Below are positions 24,804 through 34,324 of a stretch of 64,000 bases of DNA, in pieces. Every line of letters begins with the position of its first letter. Positions within the stretch are counted from its first letter, which is position 1. Source of the DNA: Roseomonas aerilata DSM 19363 (lineage in GTDB: Bacteria > Pseudomonadota > Alphaproteobacteria > Acetobacterales > Acetobacteraceae); assembly GCF_000711725.1 (NCBI RefSeq), contig NZ_JONP01000007.1:186001-250000 (forward strand). Reading direction: 5' to 3'. The notes under the pieces were generated by a model. The model was not told the DNA's origin and searched no databases. It worked only from the letters and a program-made list of their open reading frames with translations. A program made the translations under genes and the position numbers.

Positions 24804-25895
24804 ATGCGCGTGATCGTCACCGGCGGCGCCGGCTTCATCGGCTCGGCCCTTGTCCGTCACCTCGTGCTCGACCTCGGCCACGAGGTGCTGGTGGTGGACA
24901 AGCTCACCTATGCCGGCGACCCACGCACGGTCGCGGCCTGCGAGGGGCGGCCCGGATTCGCGCTGCTCCGCGCCGACATCCTCGACGCCGCGGCGATGCG
25001 CGCGGCCTTCGCGGACTACGCGCCCGATGCCGTCATGCATCTGGCGGCCGAGAGCCACGTGGACCGCTCCATCGCCTCCGCCGCGCCCTTCGTGCAGACG
25101 AACGTGATGGGCACCTTCGTGCTGCTGGAGGCGGCGCGGGAGCTGCTGGCGGGCTACGGCGCAGAGCGGCGCGCGGCGTTCCGCTTCCTCCATGTCTCGA
25201 CCGACGAGGTCTTCGGCTCCCTCGGCCCGACCGGCGCCTTCACGGAGACGACGCCCTATGACCCGCGCTCCCCCTATTCCGCGAGCAAGGCGGGGTCGGA
25301 CCACCTGGCGCGGGCCTGGCACGAGACCTACGGGCTGCCGACCATCGTCACGAACTGCTCGAACAACTACGGGCCCTACCACTTCCCGGAGAAGCTGATC
25401 CCGCTCGTCACCCTCAACGCGCTGGAGGGGCTGCCGCTCCCTGTCTATGGCGACGGCGGCAACATCCGTGACTGGCTTTTCGTCGAGGACCATGTGCGCG
25501 CCCTCGTCGCCGCCGTGACCCGCGGCGTGCCGGGCGAGACCTACAACATCGGCGGGCGGGCGGAGCGCACGAACCTGGAGGTGGTGCGCGCCATCTGCGA
25601 CACGCTGGACCGGCTGCGGCCCGCGGCCAGCCCGCGGCGCGACCTCATCACCTTCGTGCCCGACCGGCCCGGACACGACCGGCGCTACGCCATCGATCCC
25701 GCCAAGGCGGAGCGCGAGCTCGGCTGGCGATCCTCCGTCACCTTCGAGGAGGGGATCGCGCGCACCGTCGCCTGGTATCTCGAGAACGAGGCCTGGTGGC
25801 GGCCGCTGCGGGAGGGTGTCTATCGCGGCGAGCGGCTCGGCCTGCTGCCGGCCTCGCCGGAAGCCGTGCCAGGGAATGGCCGGGGCGCCGCCTGA
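24804..25895 (+). CDS. rfbB: dTDP-glucose 4,6-dehydratase
   Basis: 363 residues from ATG 24804. Extended SDR with GGAGFIG at 7-13, the STDEVFG active-site segment, and YSASKAG carrying the Tyr-Lys pair. [15 protein letters not shown] is the characteristic substrate-binding motif. It converts dTDP-glucose to dTDP-4-keto-6-deoxyglucose with NAD+. The TGA stop shares one base with the rfbD ATG. Confidence 0.96.
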   Translation: MRVIVTGGAGFIGSALVRHLVLDLGHEVLVVDKLTYAGDPRTVAACEGRPGFALLRADILDAAAMRAAFADYAPDAVMHLAAESHVDRSIASAAPFVQTNVMGTFVLLEAARELLAGYGAERRAAFRFLHVSTDEVFGSLGPTGAFTETTPYDPRSPYSASKAGSDHLARAWHETYGLPTIVTNCSNNYGPYHFPEKLIPLVTLNALEGLPLPVYGDGGNIRDWLFVEDHVRALVAAVTRGVPGETYNIGGRAERTNLEVVRAICDTLDRLRPAASPRRDLITFVPDRPGHDRRYAIDPAKAERELGWRSSVTFEEGIARTVAWYLENEAWWRPLREGVYRGERLGLLPASPEAVPGNGRGAA

Positions 25896-26797
25896 TGCGC
25901 GTTCTCGTCGCCGGGCGCCGCGGGCAGCTCGCGACCGCGCTGATCGAGCGCCTGCCGCGCGACGGCCACGAGGTGGTCGCGCTCGGCCGGCCCGATCTCG
26001 ACCTGACGGAGCGCGACTCGATCCTGCGGGCGATCGAGGCCAACAGTCCGGACGCCGTGGTCAACGCCGCCGCCTATACGGCGGTGGACCGCGCTGAGGA
26101 GGATCGCGACCTCGCCTTCGCGGTGAACACGATCGGCCCCGCGATGCTCGCCGCCGCCTGCGCCGGGCGCGACCTGCCCTTCCTCCACATCTCGACGGAC
26201 TATGTTTTCCCAGGCGAGGGCGGCGCGCCCTACGACGAGGAGGCCGAACCCGCGCCGCTCGGTACCTATGGTGCCTCCAAGCTCGCGGGGGAGCGCGCGG
26301 CGATGGCGGCCAATCCCCGCACCGCCGTCATCCGCACCGCCTGGCTCTGCGGGCCGGAAGGGTCGAACTTCGTGAAGACGATGCTTCGCCTGGGCGAGGA
26401 GCGGGAGACGGTCTCGGTGGTGGCGGACCAGAAGGGCGCCCCGACCTTCGCCGCCGACCTCGCGGCCGCCATCGCGCTGATGCTGCCCCGGCTGGTCGCG
26501 GCGCCGGCGGGCGATGCGGGCTTCGGCGTCTTCCACCTCACCGGCGCGCCCCACACCACCTGGCACGGCTTCGCCGAGGCGATCTTCGAGGGTGCGGCCG
26601 CGCGCGGGCGGAAGGTGCCGCGGCTTTCCGCGATCACCACGGCCGAATACCCCACGCCCGCCCGACGGCCGCCCGATGGGCGCCTGAATTGCGGGCGCAT
26701 CCTTCAGGTGCACGGCATCCGACCCGCCGACTGGCGCGAATCCCTCGCGCGCTGCCTCGACGAGCTGATCGGGCCCATCACGAAGGATCAGGCATGA
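25895..26797 (+). CDS. rfbD: dTDP-4-dehydrorhamnose reductase
   Basis: 300 residues from ATG 25895. SDR fold with an N-terminal GRRGQL nucleotide motif, the [12 protein letters not shown] segment, HISTDYVF and the catalytic YGASKLAGE. It reduces dTDP-4-keto-L-rhamnose to dTDP-L-rhamnose with NAD(P)H, the last step. It overlaps rfbB by one base and rfbA by four (ATGA), so the genes are translationally coupled. Confidence 0.96.
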   Translation: MRVLVAGRRGQLATALIERLPRDGHEVVALGRPDLDLTERDSILRAIEANSPDAVVNAAAYTAVDRAEEDRDLAFAVNTIGPAMLAAACAGRDLPFLHISTDYVFPGEGGAPYDEEAEPAPLGTYGASKLAGERAAMAANPRTAVIRTAWLCGPEGSNFVKTMLRLGEERETVSVVADQKGAPTFAADLAAAIALMLPRLVAAPAGDAGFGVFHLTGAPHTTWHGFAEAIFEGAAARGRKVPRLSAITTAEYPTPARRPPDGRLNCGRILQVHGIRPADWRESLARCLDELIGPITKDQA

Positions 26798-27696
26798 CGG
26801 CCAACCCGACCGGCCCGTCCACGGCGACGAAAGGCATCCTCCTCGCCGGTGGCAGCGGCACGCGGCTCTACCCGGCGACGATCGCCGTCTCGAAGCAGCT
26901 CCTGCCGGTCTACGACAAGCCGATGATCTACTACCCGCTCTCGGTGCTCATGCTGGCGGACATCCGGGACATCCTGGTGATCTCCACGCCGCACGACCTG
27001 CCGCTGTTCCGCCGGCTGCTCGGCAGCGGGGAGCAATGGGGGATCCGCATCACCTATGCCGAGCAGCCGCGGCCCGACGGCCTCGCCCAGGCCTTCATCC
27101 TCGGCGAGGAGTTCCTCGCCGGCTCACCCTCGGCCCTCGTGCTCGGCGACAACATCTATCACGGCTACGAGCTGGACGACCGCCTCGCGGAGGCGCGGGT
27201 AGACGACCACGGCGCCTCTGTCTTCGCCTATCGGGTGGCAGACCCGGAGCGCTACGGCGTGGTGGAGTTCGACGAGGCCTTCCGCGCGCTCTCGCTGGAG
27301 GAAAAGCCTGTCAAGCCACGCTCCAACTGGGCGGTCACGGGCCTCTACTTCTACGACGGCCGCGCGCCGGCCCTCTCGCGCACGCTCAAGCCCTCGCCGC
27401 GCGGTGAACTCGAGATTACCGACCTCAACCGCCTCTACCTGGAAGAGGGATCACTCCGCGTGATCCGTCTCGGCCGCGGCTACGCCTGGCTCGACACGGG
27501 CACCCATGACAGCCTGCTGGAAGCCGGCGAATACGTGCGTGCTATCGAGAAACGTACCGGCACGAAGGTGGCGGCGCCCGAGGAAGTCGCCTGGCGCCGC
27601 GGCTTCATCGACGACGACGCCCTCCGCGCGCTGGCTGTGAAACAGAGCAAGAGCGGGTACGGGGCCTATCTCGAAGGGCTGGTGGCGCGGGGGTGA
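26794..27696 (+). CDS. rfbA: Glucose-1-phosphate thymidylyltransferase
   Basis: 300 residues from ATG 26794, overlapping rfbD by four bases. The nucleotidyltransferase signature GGSGTRLYP is followed by [17 protein letters not shown] and LGDNIYHG. It makes dTDP-glucose from dTTP and glucose-1-phosphate, the first and feedback-controlled step of the pathway, although it is last in the operon. Copy B of the hairpin element begins 15 bp after its stop. Confidence 0.96.
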   Translation: MTANPTGPSTATKGILLAGGSGTRLYPATIAVSKQLLPVYDKPMIYYPLSVLMLADIRDILVISTPHDLPLFRRLLGSGEQWGIRITYAEQPRPDGLAQAFILGEEFLAGSPSALVLGDNIYHGYELDDRLAEARVDDHGASVFAYRVADPERYGVVEFDEAFRALSLEEKPVKPRSNWAVTGLYFYDGRAPALSRTLKPSPRGELEITDLNRLYLEEGSLRVIRLGRGYAWLDTGTHDSLLEAGEYVRAIEKRTGTKVAAPEEVAWRRGFIDDDALRALAVKQSKSGYGAYLEGLVARG

Positions 27697-27710
27697 GCGC
27701 CTGCGGCCCC

Positions 27711-27949
27711 GGAGAGGGCGCTGCCCTCTCCGGACCTCACCCGCCAAGGGCCTGAGGCCCCTGGACCCCCATCTGGCTGTCGCGGATGCGGTGATTGAAA
27801 GCCGGCTCTTTCCCGGTGCCTCTCCTGCGCGTGCAGTCGCCTCGGGTCCATGACCCGAGGCGCACCTGTCGTCCAGACATCCAAACTTGAAGAAAAAGAT
27901 GATGGAGAGGGGGCCGGGGAGAGGAAGAATTCTTTCTTCCTCTCCCCGG
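27711..27949 (+). repeat. Multi-hairpin intergenic element, copy B
   Basis: Same orientation as copy A, between convergent rfbA and folD. It opens with GGAGAGGGC and GCCCTCTCC arms, then the CCAAGGGCC/GGCCCCTGG hairpin, ATCTGGCTGTCGCGG, a spacer, the GCCTCGGGTC/GACCCGAGGC hairpin, the AAAAAGATGATGG linker, and a perfect 16-bp stem CCGGGGAGAGGAAGAA with loop TTCT (27914-27949). It ends 11 bp before the folD stop. Confidence 0.9.
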
Positions 27950-27959
27950 AGTCACAAGC

Positions 27960-28886
27960 TCAGGCCAACCCCGGTCCGTGCCCGTAGGATTCCTCGGGCG
28001 TCGCATGTTCCTCAGCGACGCCGCCATTCGGTTGCAGTTCGGCCGCGCCGCGGCGGGCGAGGGCGGCTTCGAGGGTGTTTTCCAGCAGGCAGGCAATGGT
28101 CATTGGCCCGACGCCGCCGGGAACGGGGGTGATCCAGCCCGCGCGCTCCCGGGCGGCCTCGAACTCCACATCGCCGGCCAGCTTGCCGTCGGCGCGGCGG
28201 TTGATGCCGACATCGATGACCACGGCGCCGGGGGCGATCCAATCGCCGCGCACTACGGCCTCGCGGCCGACGGCGGCGACGAGGATCTCGGCCCGGCGGC
28301 ATTCCTCCGCGACGTCGCGGGAGCGGGAGTGGAGGACCGTGACGGTCGCGTCGGCCGCGAGGAGCAGGGCGGCCATGGGGCGGCCGACGATGGCACTGCG
28401 GCCGAGTACCACCGCGCGGGCGCCGGAGAGGGCGATGCCCGTTTCGGCGAGGAGGTGCATGACGCCCTTGGGGGTGCAGGGCACGAGGCCGGGCAGGCCC
28501 GCGGCCAGGCGGCCGGCGTTGACGGGGTGGAAGCCGTCCACGTCCTTGGCGGGGTCCACCGCCTCCAGCACGCGCTGGGGGTCGATGTGCTTGGGAAGCG
28601 GGAGCTGGACGAGGATGCCGTCTACGGCCGGGTCCGCGTTCAGGCGGCGGATGGTGGCCAGCAGCTCGGCCTCGGCCACCGTCTCGGGCAGGAGGATGGT
28701 CTCGCTGTCGAAGCCGGCTTCCTTCGCCGCGCGGTCCTTGTTGCGGACGTAGACGACGCTGGCGGGGTCGTCGCCGACGCGGACGACGCGGAGGCCGGGG
28801 CGGAAGCCGAGCTCGGCCACGCGCTCTCCGAGGACGGCGCGGAGCCCCGCCCCGATCGCCTTGCCGTCGAGCAGCCGCGCCGTCAC
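27960..28886 (-). CDS. folD: Bifunctional methylenetetrahydrofolate dehydrogenase/cyclohydrolase FolD
   Basis: 308 residues from ATG 28886. Catalytic Tyr46 and Lys50 lie in YVRNK, followed by [19 protein letters not shown] and GRSAIVGRP of the NADP-binding domain, and the [10 protein letters not shown] segment near the C-terminus. It interconverts methylene-, methenyl- and formyl-tetrahydrofolate. A ~20-residue C-terminal tail beyond the family core is present. The start lies 1 bp beyond the YggT stop, so both are in one transcript. Confidence 0.96.
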   Translation of the reverse strand: MTARLLDGKAIGAGLRAVLGERVAELGFRPGLRVVRVGDDPASVVYVRNKDRAAKEAGFDSETILLPETVAEAELLATIRRLNADPAVDGILVQLPLPKHIDPQRVLEAVDPAKDVDGFHPVNAGRLAAGLPGLVPCTPKGVMHLLAETGIALSGARAVVLGRSAIVGRPMAALLLAADATVTVLHSRSRDVAEECRRAEILVAAVGREAVVRGDWIAPGAVVIDVGINRRADGKLAGDVEFEAARERAGWITPVPGGVGPMTIACLLENTLEAALARRGAAELQPNGGVAEEHATPEESYGHGPGLA

Positions 28887-28887
28887 G

Positions 28888-29190
28888 TCAGGCGCCCAGC
28901 CGCCAGAGGGCGGGGAAGACGGTGACGTTGAGGAAGATGCGCAGCGCCTGGAGGAGCAGGATGAGCACGAGCGGCGAGAGGTCCACGCCGCCGAGGTCGG
29001 GCAGGAAGCGGCGGATCGGCCGGAGCGCCGGCTCCGTCACCCGCCAGAGGAAGTCGCCCACCGACCAAACGAAGCGGTTGCGAGTGTCGAGCACGTTGAA
29101 GGCGGTCAGCATGCTGAACACCGCCGCAATGATCAGCACCCAGACATAGAGGCCGATCACCTGATCGATCAGCCAGAAGATCGCTGTCAT
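28888..29190 (-). CDS. YggT family membrane protein
   Basis: 100 residues from ATG 29190, with two YggT-type hydrophobic segments (about 7-31 and 71-92) around a conserved loop containing the [15 protein letters not shown] motif. Family members help cell envelope or division-related processes and osmotic tolerance, but the mechanism is unclear. It is translated just ahead of folD with a 1-bp gap. Confidence 0.9.
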   Translation of the reverse strand: MTAIFWLIDQVIGLYVWVLIIAAVFSMLTAFNVLDTRNRFVWSVGDFLWRVTEPALRPIRRFLPDLGGVDLSPLVLILLLQALRIFLNVTVFPALWRLGA

Positions 29191-29353
29191 CCCGCCGTCC
29201 TCGAATCCAATCCGGCGCTGTGTATGGCCCGGCGTGGGGCCCGTCCAGCCGGGCGGTGACAGGAATGGCACGAGAGCGCTTGACGCCGCGGGGATGGCGG
29301 GGAATAAGCCCGCCTCACGCACCGGATCCCAACCCTGGTGCGGTGGGACGTGT

Positions 29354-29429
29354 GGGGCTGTAGCTCAGTTGGGAGAGCGCGTCGTTCGCAATGACGAGGC
29401 CAGGGGTTCGATTCCCCTCAGCTCCACCA
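29354..29429 (+). tRNA. tRNA-Ala (anticodon CGC)
   Basis: A complete cloverleaf of 76 nt with encoded CCA. Acceptor GGGGCTG pairs with CAGCTCC (one G-T pair), D arm GCTC/GAGC, anticodon stem CGTCG/TGACG around loop TTCGCAA giving anticodon CGC, T arm AGGGG/CCCCT with TTCGATT. It reads GCG alanine codons, which are abundant here. Confidence 0.96.
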
Positions 29430-29535
29430 CCCCCTCCTTTCTCTCCATGACCTGAGCGGCGATCACCCTGCAGCGCGGCTGTTGCGGGCGCGATGTGCGT
29501 GGCAAGCTCCTTCCAGCACGGGAAGGAACGGGTTC

Positions 29536-30279
29536 ATGGCAGGTCGCCTCGCGGGTAAGCGCGCCTTCGTCACCGCGGCGGGGCAGGGGATCGGCCGCGC
29601 CATCGCGCTCGCCTTCGCGCGGGAGGGCGCGCGGGTTCTCGCGACGGATCGTGACGCGGACAAGCTCGCCGGGCTCGAGGGCTGCGAGACGGCGGTGCTG
29701 GACGTGCTGGACGACGCCGCCTTCATCGGGGCGGTGCAGGGCGCCGGCCCGTTGGACGCGATGGTGAACTGCGCCGGCGTCGTGCACCAGAACACCGCCC
29801 TGACCTGCACCGACGCGGAGTGGGAGGCGGCCTTCGCCCTGAACTGCCGCGCCACCTGGAAGGGAATGGCGGCGGCGCTGCCGGGGATGGTGGAGCGGCG
29901 CCGGGGCGCGGTGGTCAACATCGCGAGCGCCGCGGGATGGGCCAAGGCGGCGCCGAACCGTTTTGTCTACGGCGCCACCAAGGCGGCCATCGTGGGCATG
30001 ACCAAGGCGGCGGCGGTGGACGTGGTGGCCCAGGGCGTGCGGCTGAACTGCATCTGCCCGGGCACGATCGACACCCCCTCCCTCGGCGAGCGCATCGCGG
30101 CCAATGCCGCGGCGGCCGGCGGCGTGGAGGCGGCGCGCGCTGCCTTCGTGGCGCGGCAGGCGGTGGGGCGGCTGGGAAGCGCGGAGGAGATCGCGGCGCT
30201 GGCGGTCTACCTCGCCTCGGACGAGAGCGCCTTCGTCACGGGACAGGCCATGGTGATCGACGGGGGGTGGACGCTCTGA
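29536..30279 (+). CDS. SDR family oxidoreductase (DHRS6/BDH2-like)
   Basis: 247 residues from ATG 29536. The TAAGQGIGRA nucleotide motif is at 13-22, followed by NCAG, the active-site Ser in NIASAAG and YGATK. The segment NCICPGTIDTPSL and the C-terminal ESAFVTGQAMVIDGGWTL closely follow the DHRS6 pattern, known for 3-hydroxybutyrate or 4-oxo-proline type substrates. Bacterial 2-keto-3-deoxy-L-fuconate dehydrogenases also fall in this branch, so the substrate is open. It lies alone between tRNA-Ala and copy C of the hairpin element. Confidence 0.88.
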   Translation: MAGRLAGKRAFVTAAGQGIGRAIALAFAREGARVLATDRDADKLAGLEGCETAVLDVLDDAAFIGAVQGAGPLDAMVNCAGVVHQNTALTCTDAEWEAAFALNCRATWKGMAAALPGMVERRRGAVVNIASAAGWAKAAPNRFVYGATKAAIVGMTKAAAVDVVAQGVRLNCICPGTIDTPSLGERIAANAAAAGGVEAARAAFVARQAVGRLGSAEEIAALAVYLASDESAFVTGQAMVIDGGWTL

Positions 30280-30300
30280 GGCTGCCGGTTCTGGCGGCCC

Positions 30301-30541
30301 CTGGGGAGAGGAAGAAGGAATTCTTCCTCTCCCCAGACCCCTCACCATCATCTTTTTCTTCGAGTTTGAGAAAACTTTGCGGCCGGTGCGCCTCGGGTCA
30401 ATGACCCGAGGCGACTGCACGCGCAGGAAGGGCGCCAGGGAACAGAACTGCCCCGATCACCGCAACCGCGCCAGCCAGATGGGGATCCAAGGGCCTCAGG
30501 CCCTTGGCGGGTGAGGTGCCGAAGAGGGCGGAGCCCTCTCT
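30301..30541 (-). repeat. Multi-hairpin intergenic element, copy C
   Basis: Inverted relative to copies A and B, between convergent genes. The first stem is perfect over 16 bp: CTGGGGAGAGGAAGAA, loop GGAA, TTCTTCCTCTCCCCAG (30301-30336). Then come CCATCATCTTTTTC, the GCCTCGGGTC/GACCCGAGGC hairpin, a ~60-bp divergent spacer, the CCAAGGGCC/GGCCCTTGG hairpin (about 30487-30508) and AGAGGGC-GGA-GCCCTCT. It ends 35 bp before the glutathione peroxidase stop. Confidence 0.9.
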
Positions 30542-30575
30542 GGCGGCCGCAGCGGGAGGCCGCCGTCGGCGGGCG

Positions 30576-31070
30576 CTATCCCCGCTCCGCCAGCAGCCGC
30601 TCGATATCGGCCGAGAGCTTTTCCGGCGCGGTAGTGGGGGCGTAACGGCCGGCTACGCGGCCGTCGCGGCCGATGAGGAACTTCGTGAAGTTCCACTTGA
30701 TCGCCTCGGTCCCGAGGGCGCCGGGCGCGGCCTGCTTGAGGTGGCGGAAGATCGGGTCGGCGCCTGTGCCGTTCACCTCGATTTTCGCCAGGATGGGGAA
30801 GGTCACGTCGTAGGTCGTGCTGCAGAAGTTCGCGATCGCCGCGTCGTCGCCGGGCTCCTGGCTCGCGAACTGATTGCAGGGGAAGGCGAGGACGGTGAAG
30901 CCCCGGTCGGCGTAGCGGCGCTGGAGGGCTTCCAGCCCTGCGTACTGAGGAGTGAAGCCGCAGCGGCTGGCAGTGTTGACCACCAGCAACACCTTCCCGC
31001 GGAGATCGGCGAGGGGCAGGGCGCTGCCGTCGGAGCGGCGGGCAGAGAGGTCGAGAAGGGATTCGCTCAA
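30576..31070 (-). CDS. Glutathione peroxidase (cysteine type)
   Basis: 164 residues from TTG 31070, whose last bases overlap the TGA of the PQQ dehydrogenase gene (TTGA). Peroxidatic Cys37 in NTASRCGFT replaces selenocysteine; the FPCNQF motif is at 63-68, QEPG at 71-74, and the Trp of IKWNFTKF completes the tetrad. It reduces hydroperoxides, probably with thioredoxin or glutathione. Thioredoxin is encoded two genes upstream in the same direction, which supports thioredoxin as donor. No signal peptide. Confidence 0.92.
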   Translation of the reverse strand: MSESLLDLSARRSDGSALPLADLRGKVLLVVNTASRCGFTPQYAGLEALQRRYADRGFTVLAFPCNQFASQEPGDDAAIANFCSTTYDVTFPILAKIEVNGTGADPIFRHLKQAAPGALGTEAIKWNFTKFLIGRDGRVAGRYAPTTAPEKLSADIERLLAERG

Positions 31071-32212
31071 TTCGCGGGCTCCAGGCGGAGGATGCGGCCG
31101 CGATCCTCGTCGGTCAGGATGTAGAGGAGGCCGTCCGGGCCGGGCAGCACCTGGCGGAAGCGGGTGCGGCCCCAAAGCATGCGCTCCTCCGCCACCACGC
31201 GGTCCCCGTCCATGGTGAGGCGCACGAGGCCGGGCGGGTTGAGGGCGGCGAGGAAGAGATTGCCGCGCCAGGCGGGGAAGGCGTCCCCGGTGAGGAAGTT
31301 CCCGCCCGAGGGGCTGACGGCGGGGGTCCAGTGCCGGAGGGGTTCCTCGATGCCGGGGGCGCTGGCGCGGCCGGTGCCGATGGGGCTGCCGTCGTAGTCG
31401 GTGCCGTAGGAAACGATCGGCCAGCCGTAATTGGCGCCGGCGCGGAGGAGGTTCACCTCGTCGCCGCCCCTGGCGCCGAACTCGATCTCGATGATCGAGC
31501 CGGTGGCGGGGTTCACCGCGAGGCCCTGGGGGTTGCGGTGGCCGAGGGTGAAGATCTCGGCGCGGGCGCCGTGGCGGCCTGCGAAGGGGTTTCCGGCGGC
31601 GGGGCTCCCGTCGCGCTCGAGGCGCAGAACCTTGCCGGCGAGGTCGGCTAGGTCCTGGGCGCGGGACTTGTTGGCGTAACGATCTCCGGTGGACAGAAGG
31701 AGCTTTCCGTCGCGACCGAAGACGATGCGGCAGCCGTAGTGGTTGCGGCCGGAGGACTGGGCGGGTGTCGCGTCCAGCAGCGTGCGCGTGCCGTCCAGGC
31801 GGGAGGAGTCGGGGGAAAGGGTGGCGGTGGCGAGGCGGGTGAGCACGCCGCCCGGCGCCGCGCCGGCGAGGCAGAAGTAGAGCTGCCGGGTGGAAGCGAA
31901 GTCGGGCGCGAGGGCCACGTCGAGCAGCCCGCCCTGGCCGGCCGCCACCACTTCCGGCACGCCGGGGAGGGGGGCGGACACCGTGCCGTCTGTCTCAACG
32001 AGGCGCAGGCGGCCGGGGCGCTCCGTCACCAGCATCCGGCCGTCCGGCAGGAAGGCGGCGCCCCAGGGGCGGTCGAGGCCGGTCGCGAAGGCGGCCACGC
32101 GGAAGGCGCCGCGCTCGCTGCGGACCACCTCCTGGGCGCGGACGGGGTCGGCGGCGCAGGCCGCCAGACCCAAACCCGAGAGAAGAGCGAGGAGCCGCGC
32201 GGCGCGCCTCAC
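31067..32212 (-). CDS. PQQ-dependent sugar dehydrogenase, lipoprotein (aldose sugar dehydrogenase type)
   Basis: 381 residues from GTG 32212, which gives a short signal peptide with lipobox LAAC at 16-19, so Cys19 is probably lipidated. This is the six-bladed beta-propeller GSDH family: LDRPWGAAFLPDGRMLVTERPGR-type first blade, the catalytic His region in AAGQGGLLDVALAP, then SSGRNHYGCRI, GHRNPQGLAVNP and EFGARGGDEVNLL. Members oxidise aldoses in the periplasm with PQQ. No PQQ synthesis genes are in the window. It is operonic with gpx (overlap) and 16 bp after trxA. Confidence 0.9.
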   Translation of the reverse strand: MRRAARLLALLSGLGLAACAADPVRAQEVVRSERGAFRVAAFATGLDRPWGAAFLPDGRMLVTERPGRLRLVETDGTVSAPLPGVPEVVAAGQGGLLDVALAPDFASTRQLYFCLAGAAPGGVLTRLATATLSPDSSRLDGTRTLLDATPAQSSGRNHYGCRIVFGRDGKLLLSTGDRYANKSRAQDLADLAGKVLRLERDGSPAAGNPFAGRHGARAEIFTLGHRNPQGLAVNPATGSIIEIEFGARGGDEVNLLRAGANYGWPIVSYGTDYDGSPIGTGRASAPGIEEPLRHWTPAVSPSGGNFLTGDAFPAWRGNLFLAALNPPGLVRLTMDGDRVVAEERMLWGRTRFRQVLPGPDGLLYILTDEDRGRILRLEPAN

Positions 32213-32228
32213 GGCCGGGACCGCGTGG

Positions 32229-32567
32229 TCAGGCCTTGGCGCCGATCGCCTGGTCCACCCAATCGCGGAGCTGGCCGCGCGGCATGGCACCGACCTTCAT
32301 GTCCACGGGCTTGCCGTCCTTGAAGAGGATCATCGTCGGGATGCCGCGCACCGCGTACTCGTTCGGCGTCATCGGGTTCTCGTCGATATTGACCTTGGCG
32401 ACGGTCAGCTTGCCCGCGTAGTCGCGGCCGATCTCGTCGAGGATCGGGCCGACCGTGCGGCAGGGGCCGCACCACTCCGCCCAGAAGTCGACGAGCACGG
32501 GGCCGTCGGCCTGGAGGACGTCGGTCTTGAAGCTGTCGTCGCTGACGGCCTTGGTGTTCTCGCTCAT
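32229..32567 (-). CDS. trxA: Thioredoxin
   Basis: 112 residues from ATG 32567. Active site WCGPC with Cys33 and Cys36; Asp27 in VDFWA and the cis-Pro motif IPTMILF are present. It is a cytoplasmic disulfide reductase. It is the first gene of the minus-strand trio trxA, PQQ dehydrogenase, gpx. Confidence 0.95.
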   Translation of the reverse strand: MSENTKAVSDDSFKTDVLQADGPVLVDFWAEWCGPCRTVGPILDEIGRDYAGKLTVAKVNIDENPMTPNEYAVRGIPTMILFKDGKPVDMKVGAMPRGQLRDWVDQAIGAKA

Positions 32568-32690
32568 TGCGCTGCGTTTCCGAAAGGGGCCCGCTGGGGG
32601 ATCACCCCCGAAGGTCGGGATGTGCGGGGTCCGGGTCAAGGAGGGGATGCGACCCCGTCAGCCCATCGGGCGCCCGCGCGTTCATGCCGC

Positions 32691-33107
32691 ATGGAGCACG
32701 AGCCCCCACCCATGGTCGAGCTGATCGAGGCCCGGCTGGAACGCCTGGACCTCTCGCCCGAGGAGGCTTTCCGTCAGGCGGGGCTTCCCCCCGACCTGCT
32801 GCCGCGCCTGCGGGACGGCACGGCCGCCGTGCCGCGCGGGTCGCGCCTCGTCCGGCTGGCGGAGGTTCTCGGCACCTCCGTTTCCTGGCTTGTCGGGCTG
32901 GACCCGGACGTGGCGCCGCCGCCGGAGGTGCTGGAGGAGGAACAGGGCAGCCTCGGCCTTCTGGCGGGCGACGAGGAGGCCCTGCTGCGGGCCTACCGCT
33001 CCCTCGACTTCCCGACCAAGGCGGCGCTGCTGACGGTGGTGCGGCGGATGGTGGGGCCTGAGCCGGTACCGGAGGTGCCGGCCAAAGGGCGGCGGCGCGG
33101 CGGGTAG
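32691..33107 (+). CDS. Small XRE-like helix-turn-helix protein
   Basis: 138 residues if started at ATG 32691; ATG 32712 (MVELIEARLER) is also plausible and fits the domain better. Residues about 9-70 resemble a phage-repressor-type helix-turn-helix (EAFRQAGLPPDLLPRLRDG, then VRLAEVLGTSVSWLVG). The rest is a short acidic and helical region ending in a basic tail. It is divergent from trxA. No cleavage/LexA-like peptidase domain follows. The target is unknown. Confidence 0.75.
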   Translation: MEHEPPPMVELIEARLERLDLSPEEAFRQAGLPPDLLPRLRDGTAAVPRGSRLVRLAEVLGTSVSWLVGLDPDVAPPPEVLEEEQGSLGLLAGDEEALLRAYRSLDFPTKAALLTVVRRMVGPEPVPEVPAKGRRRGG

Positions 33108-33331
33108 GCGCGCTTCGCGAAGGGTTTCTCGCGCCCTCCTTGATGACGCGGCCGTCATCTCCCCATTGCGTCCGCGCGGCGCATGGCCCATGTCCCCTTC
33201 GCATTCTCAGGGGCGGTCCTGGACGGCGCGGCCGGCAGGTTTACCCCGGGGGGGCGCCGACCTAGTCTCACCCGGGAGTGGGGGACCGGGTCGTGGGCCC
33301 GCCAAACCAGGCAAGGATATCGGGGCTTAAA

Positions 33332-33607
33332 ATGGGTTCGTTCAGCATCTGGCACTGGCTCGTCGTGCTGCTGGTCGTGCTGCTGCTCTTCGGCAGCGGC
33401 AAGATCAGCGGGCTGATGGGGGACCTCGCCACGGGCATCAAGTCCTTCAAGAAGAACATCAAGGAGGACGAGCCCGACGCCTCCATGGCCGACAGCACCG
33501 TGGTGCCGCCGAGCGGCAACCTGCCGCCGCCGACCGTGCATGGCGCGGGCGTGCACGCCGCCACCACGGATGCCGGCCGCACGGTGCGCACCCCCCCGGG
33601 GGCCTGA
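33332..33607 (+). CDS. tatA: TatA/E family twin-arginine translocase subunit
   Basis: 91 residues from ATG 33332. A single N-terminal membrane helix (about 6-20), the FGSGKI hinge, an amphipathic helix containing [15 protein letters not shown], and a disordered Pro/Thr-rich tail. It forms the pore-like component of Sec-independent folded-protein export. tatB and tatC are not adjacent, so the locus is split in this genome. Confidence 0.93.
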   Translation: MGSFSIWHWLVVLLVVLLLFGSGKISGLMGDLATGIKSFKKNIKEDEPDASMADSTVVPPSGNLPPPTVHGAGVHAATTDAGRTVRTPPGA

Positions 33608-33691
33608 CACCGGCCTCTCGGCCCGGAACGGCGCGCCGGTCCCGCAGGGGGCCGGCGCCTGTCGTTTGGGCCGCCTGCGCGAGGAGGGGCG

Positions 33692-34324
33692 ATGCCTGAT
33701 CCTATCCCTGATGCGGCAGTCCAGGCCGTGGTCGAGGCAGGCCGCCGCATGGCCGAGCGGAACTGGGTGCCGGCCACGGCCGGCAACATCTCGGTTCGCC
33801 TGGCCGGCGGCCGGGTGGCGATCACCCGATCCGGCTTCCACAAGGCTCATCTGACGGCCGAGGCCGTCATGGCCGTGGACCTCCAGGGCGCGCCGGAGCA
33901 GGCGGGGCTGCGGCCTTCCGCCGAGACCGGGCTGCATTGCGGCGTCTACCGCGCCTTCCCGGAGGCGCGTGCCGTGGTGCACGGCCACTCCGTCGCCAAC
34001 ACCGTCCTCTCCCGCCGGGCGGGCGAGACGATCCGGCTGGAGGGCTACGAGCTGCTGAAGGCCTTCCCGGGCCTCGACACCCATGCGGCCGTCGTCACCG
34101 TGCCCGTGCTGGACAACGACCAGGACATCCCGCGCCTGCAGGCGGCGGTCGAGGCCCGTTGGTCCCGCATGGCCGCCCCCGTCGTGCCCGGGTATTTGAT
34201 ACGCGGCCACGGTGTTTATGTATGGGGCCCCGACATGGACGCCGCCCTGGCGCGCCTGGAGGGACTCGAGTTCATGCTGGCCTGCAAGATGGCCGCCATC
34301 AGCCTGGGAGGTTCCGACCCATGA
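33692..34324 (+). CDS. mtnB: Methylthioribulose-1-phosphate dehydratase
   Basis: 210 residues from ATG 33692. Class II aldolase fold with zinc ligands His97 and His99 in VVHGHS and His173 in IRGHG; catalytic Glu79 in SAETGLH. It dehydrates 5-methylthioribulose-1-phosphate in methionine salvage. It overlaps mtnD by four bases (ATGA), and mtnC follows, so three consecutive steps are encoded together. mtnA and mtnK/mtnP are not in view. Confidence 0.95.
   Translation: MPDPIPDAAVQAVVEAGRRMAERNWVPATAGNISVRLAGGRVAITRSGFHKAHLTAEAVMAVDLQGAPEQAGLRPSAETGLHCGVYRAFPEARAVVHGHSVANTVLSRRAGETIRLEGYELLKAFPGLDTHAAVVTVPVLDNDQDIPRLQAAVEARWSRMAAPVVPGYLIRGHGVYVWGPDMDAALARLEGLEFMLACKMAAISLGGSDP

Noticed and set aside
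32647-32724. Mini-ORF with AAGGAGG just before ATG 32647
   Set aside because: The ribosome site is too close to the ATG, the frame overlaps the HTH gene and shows no protein character.
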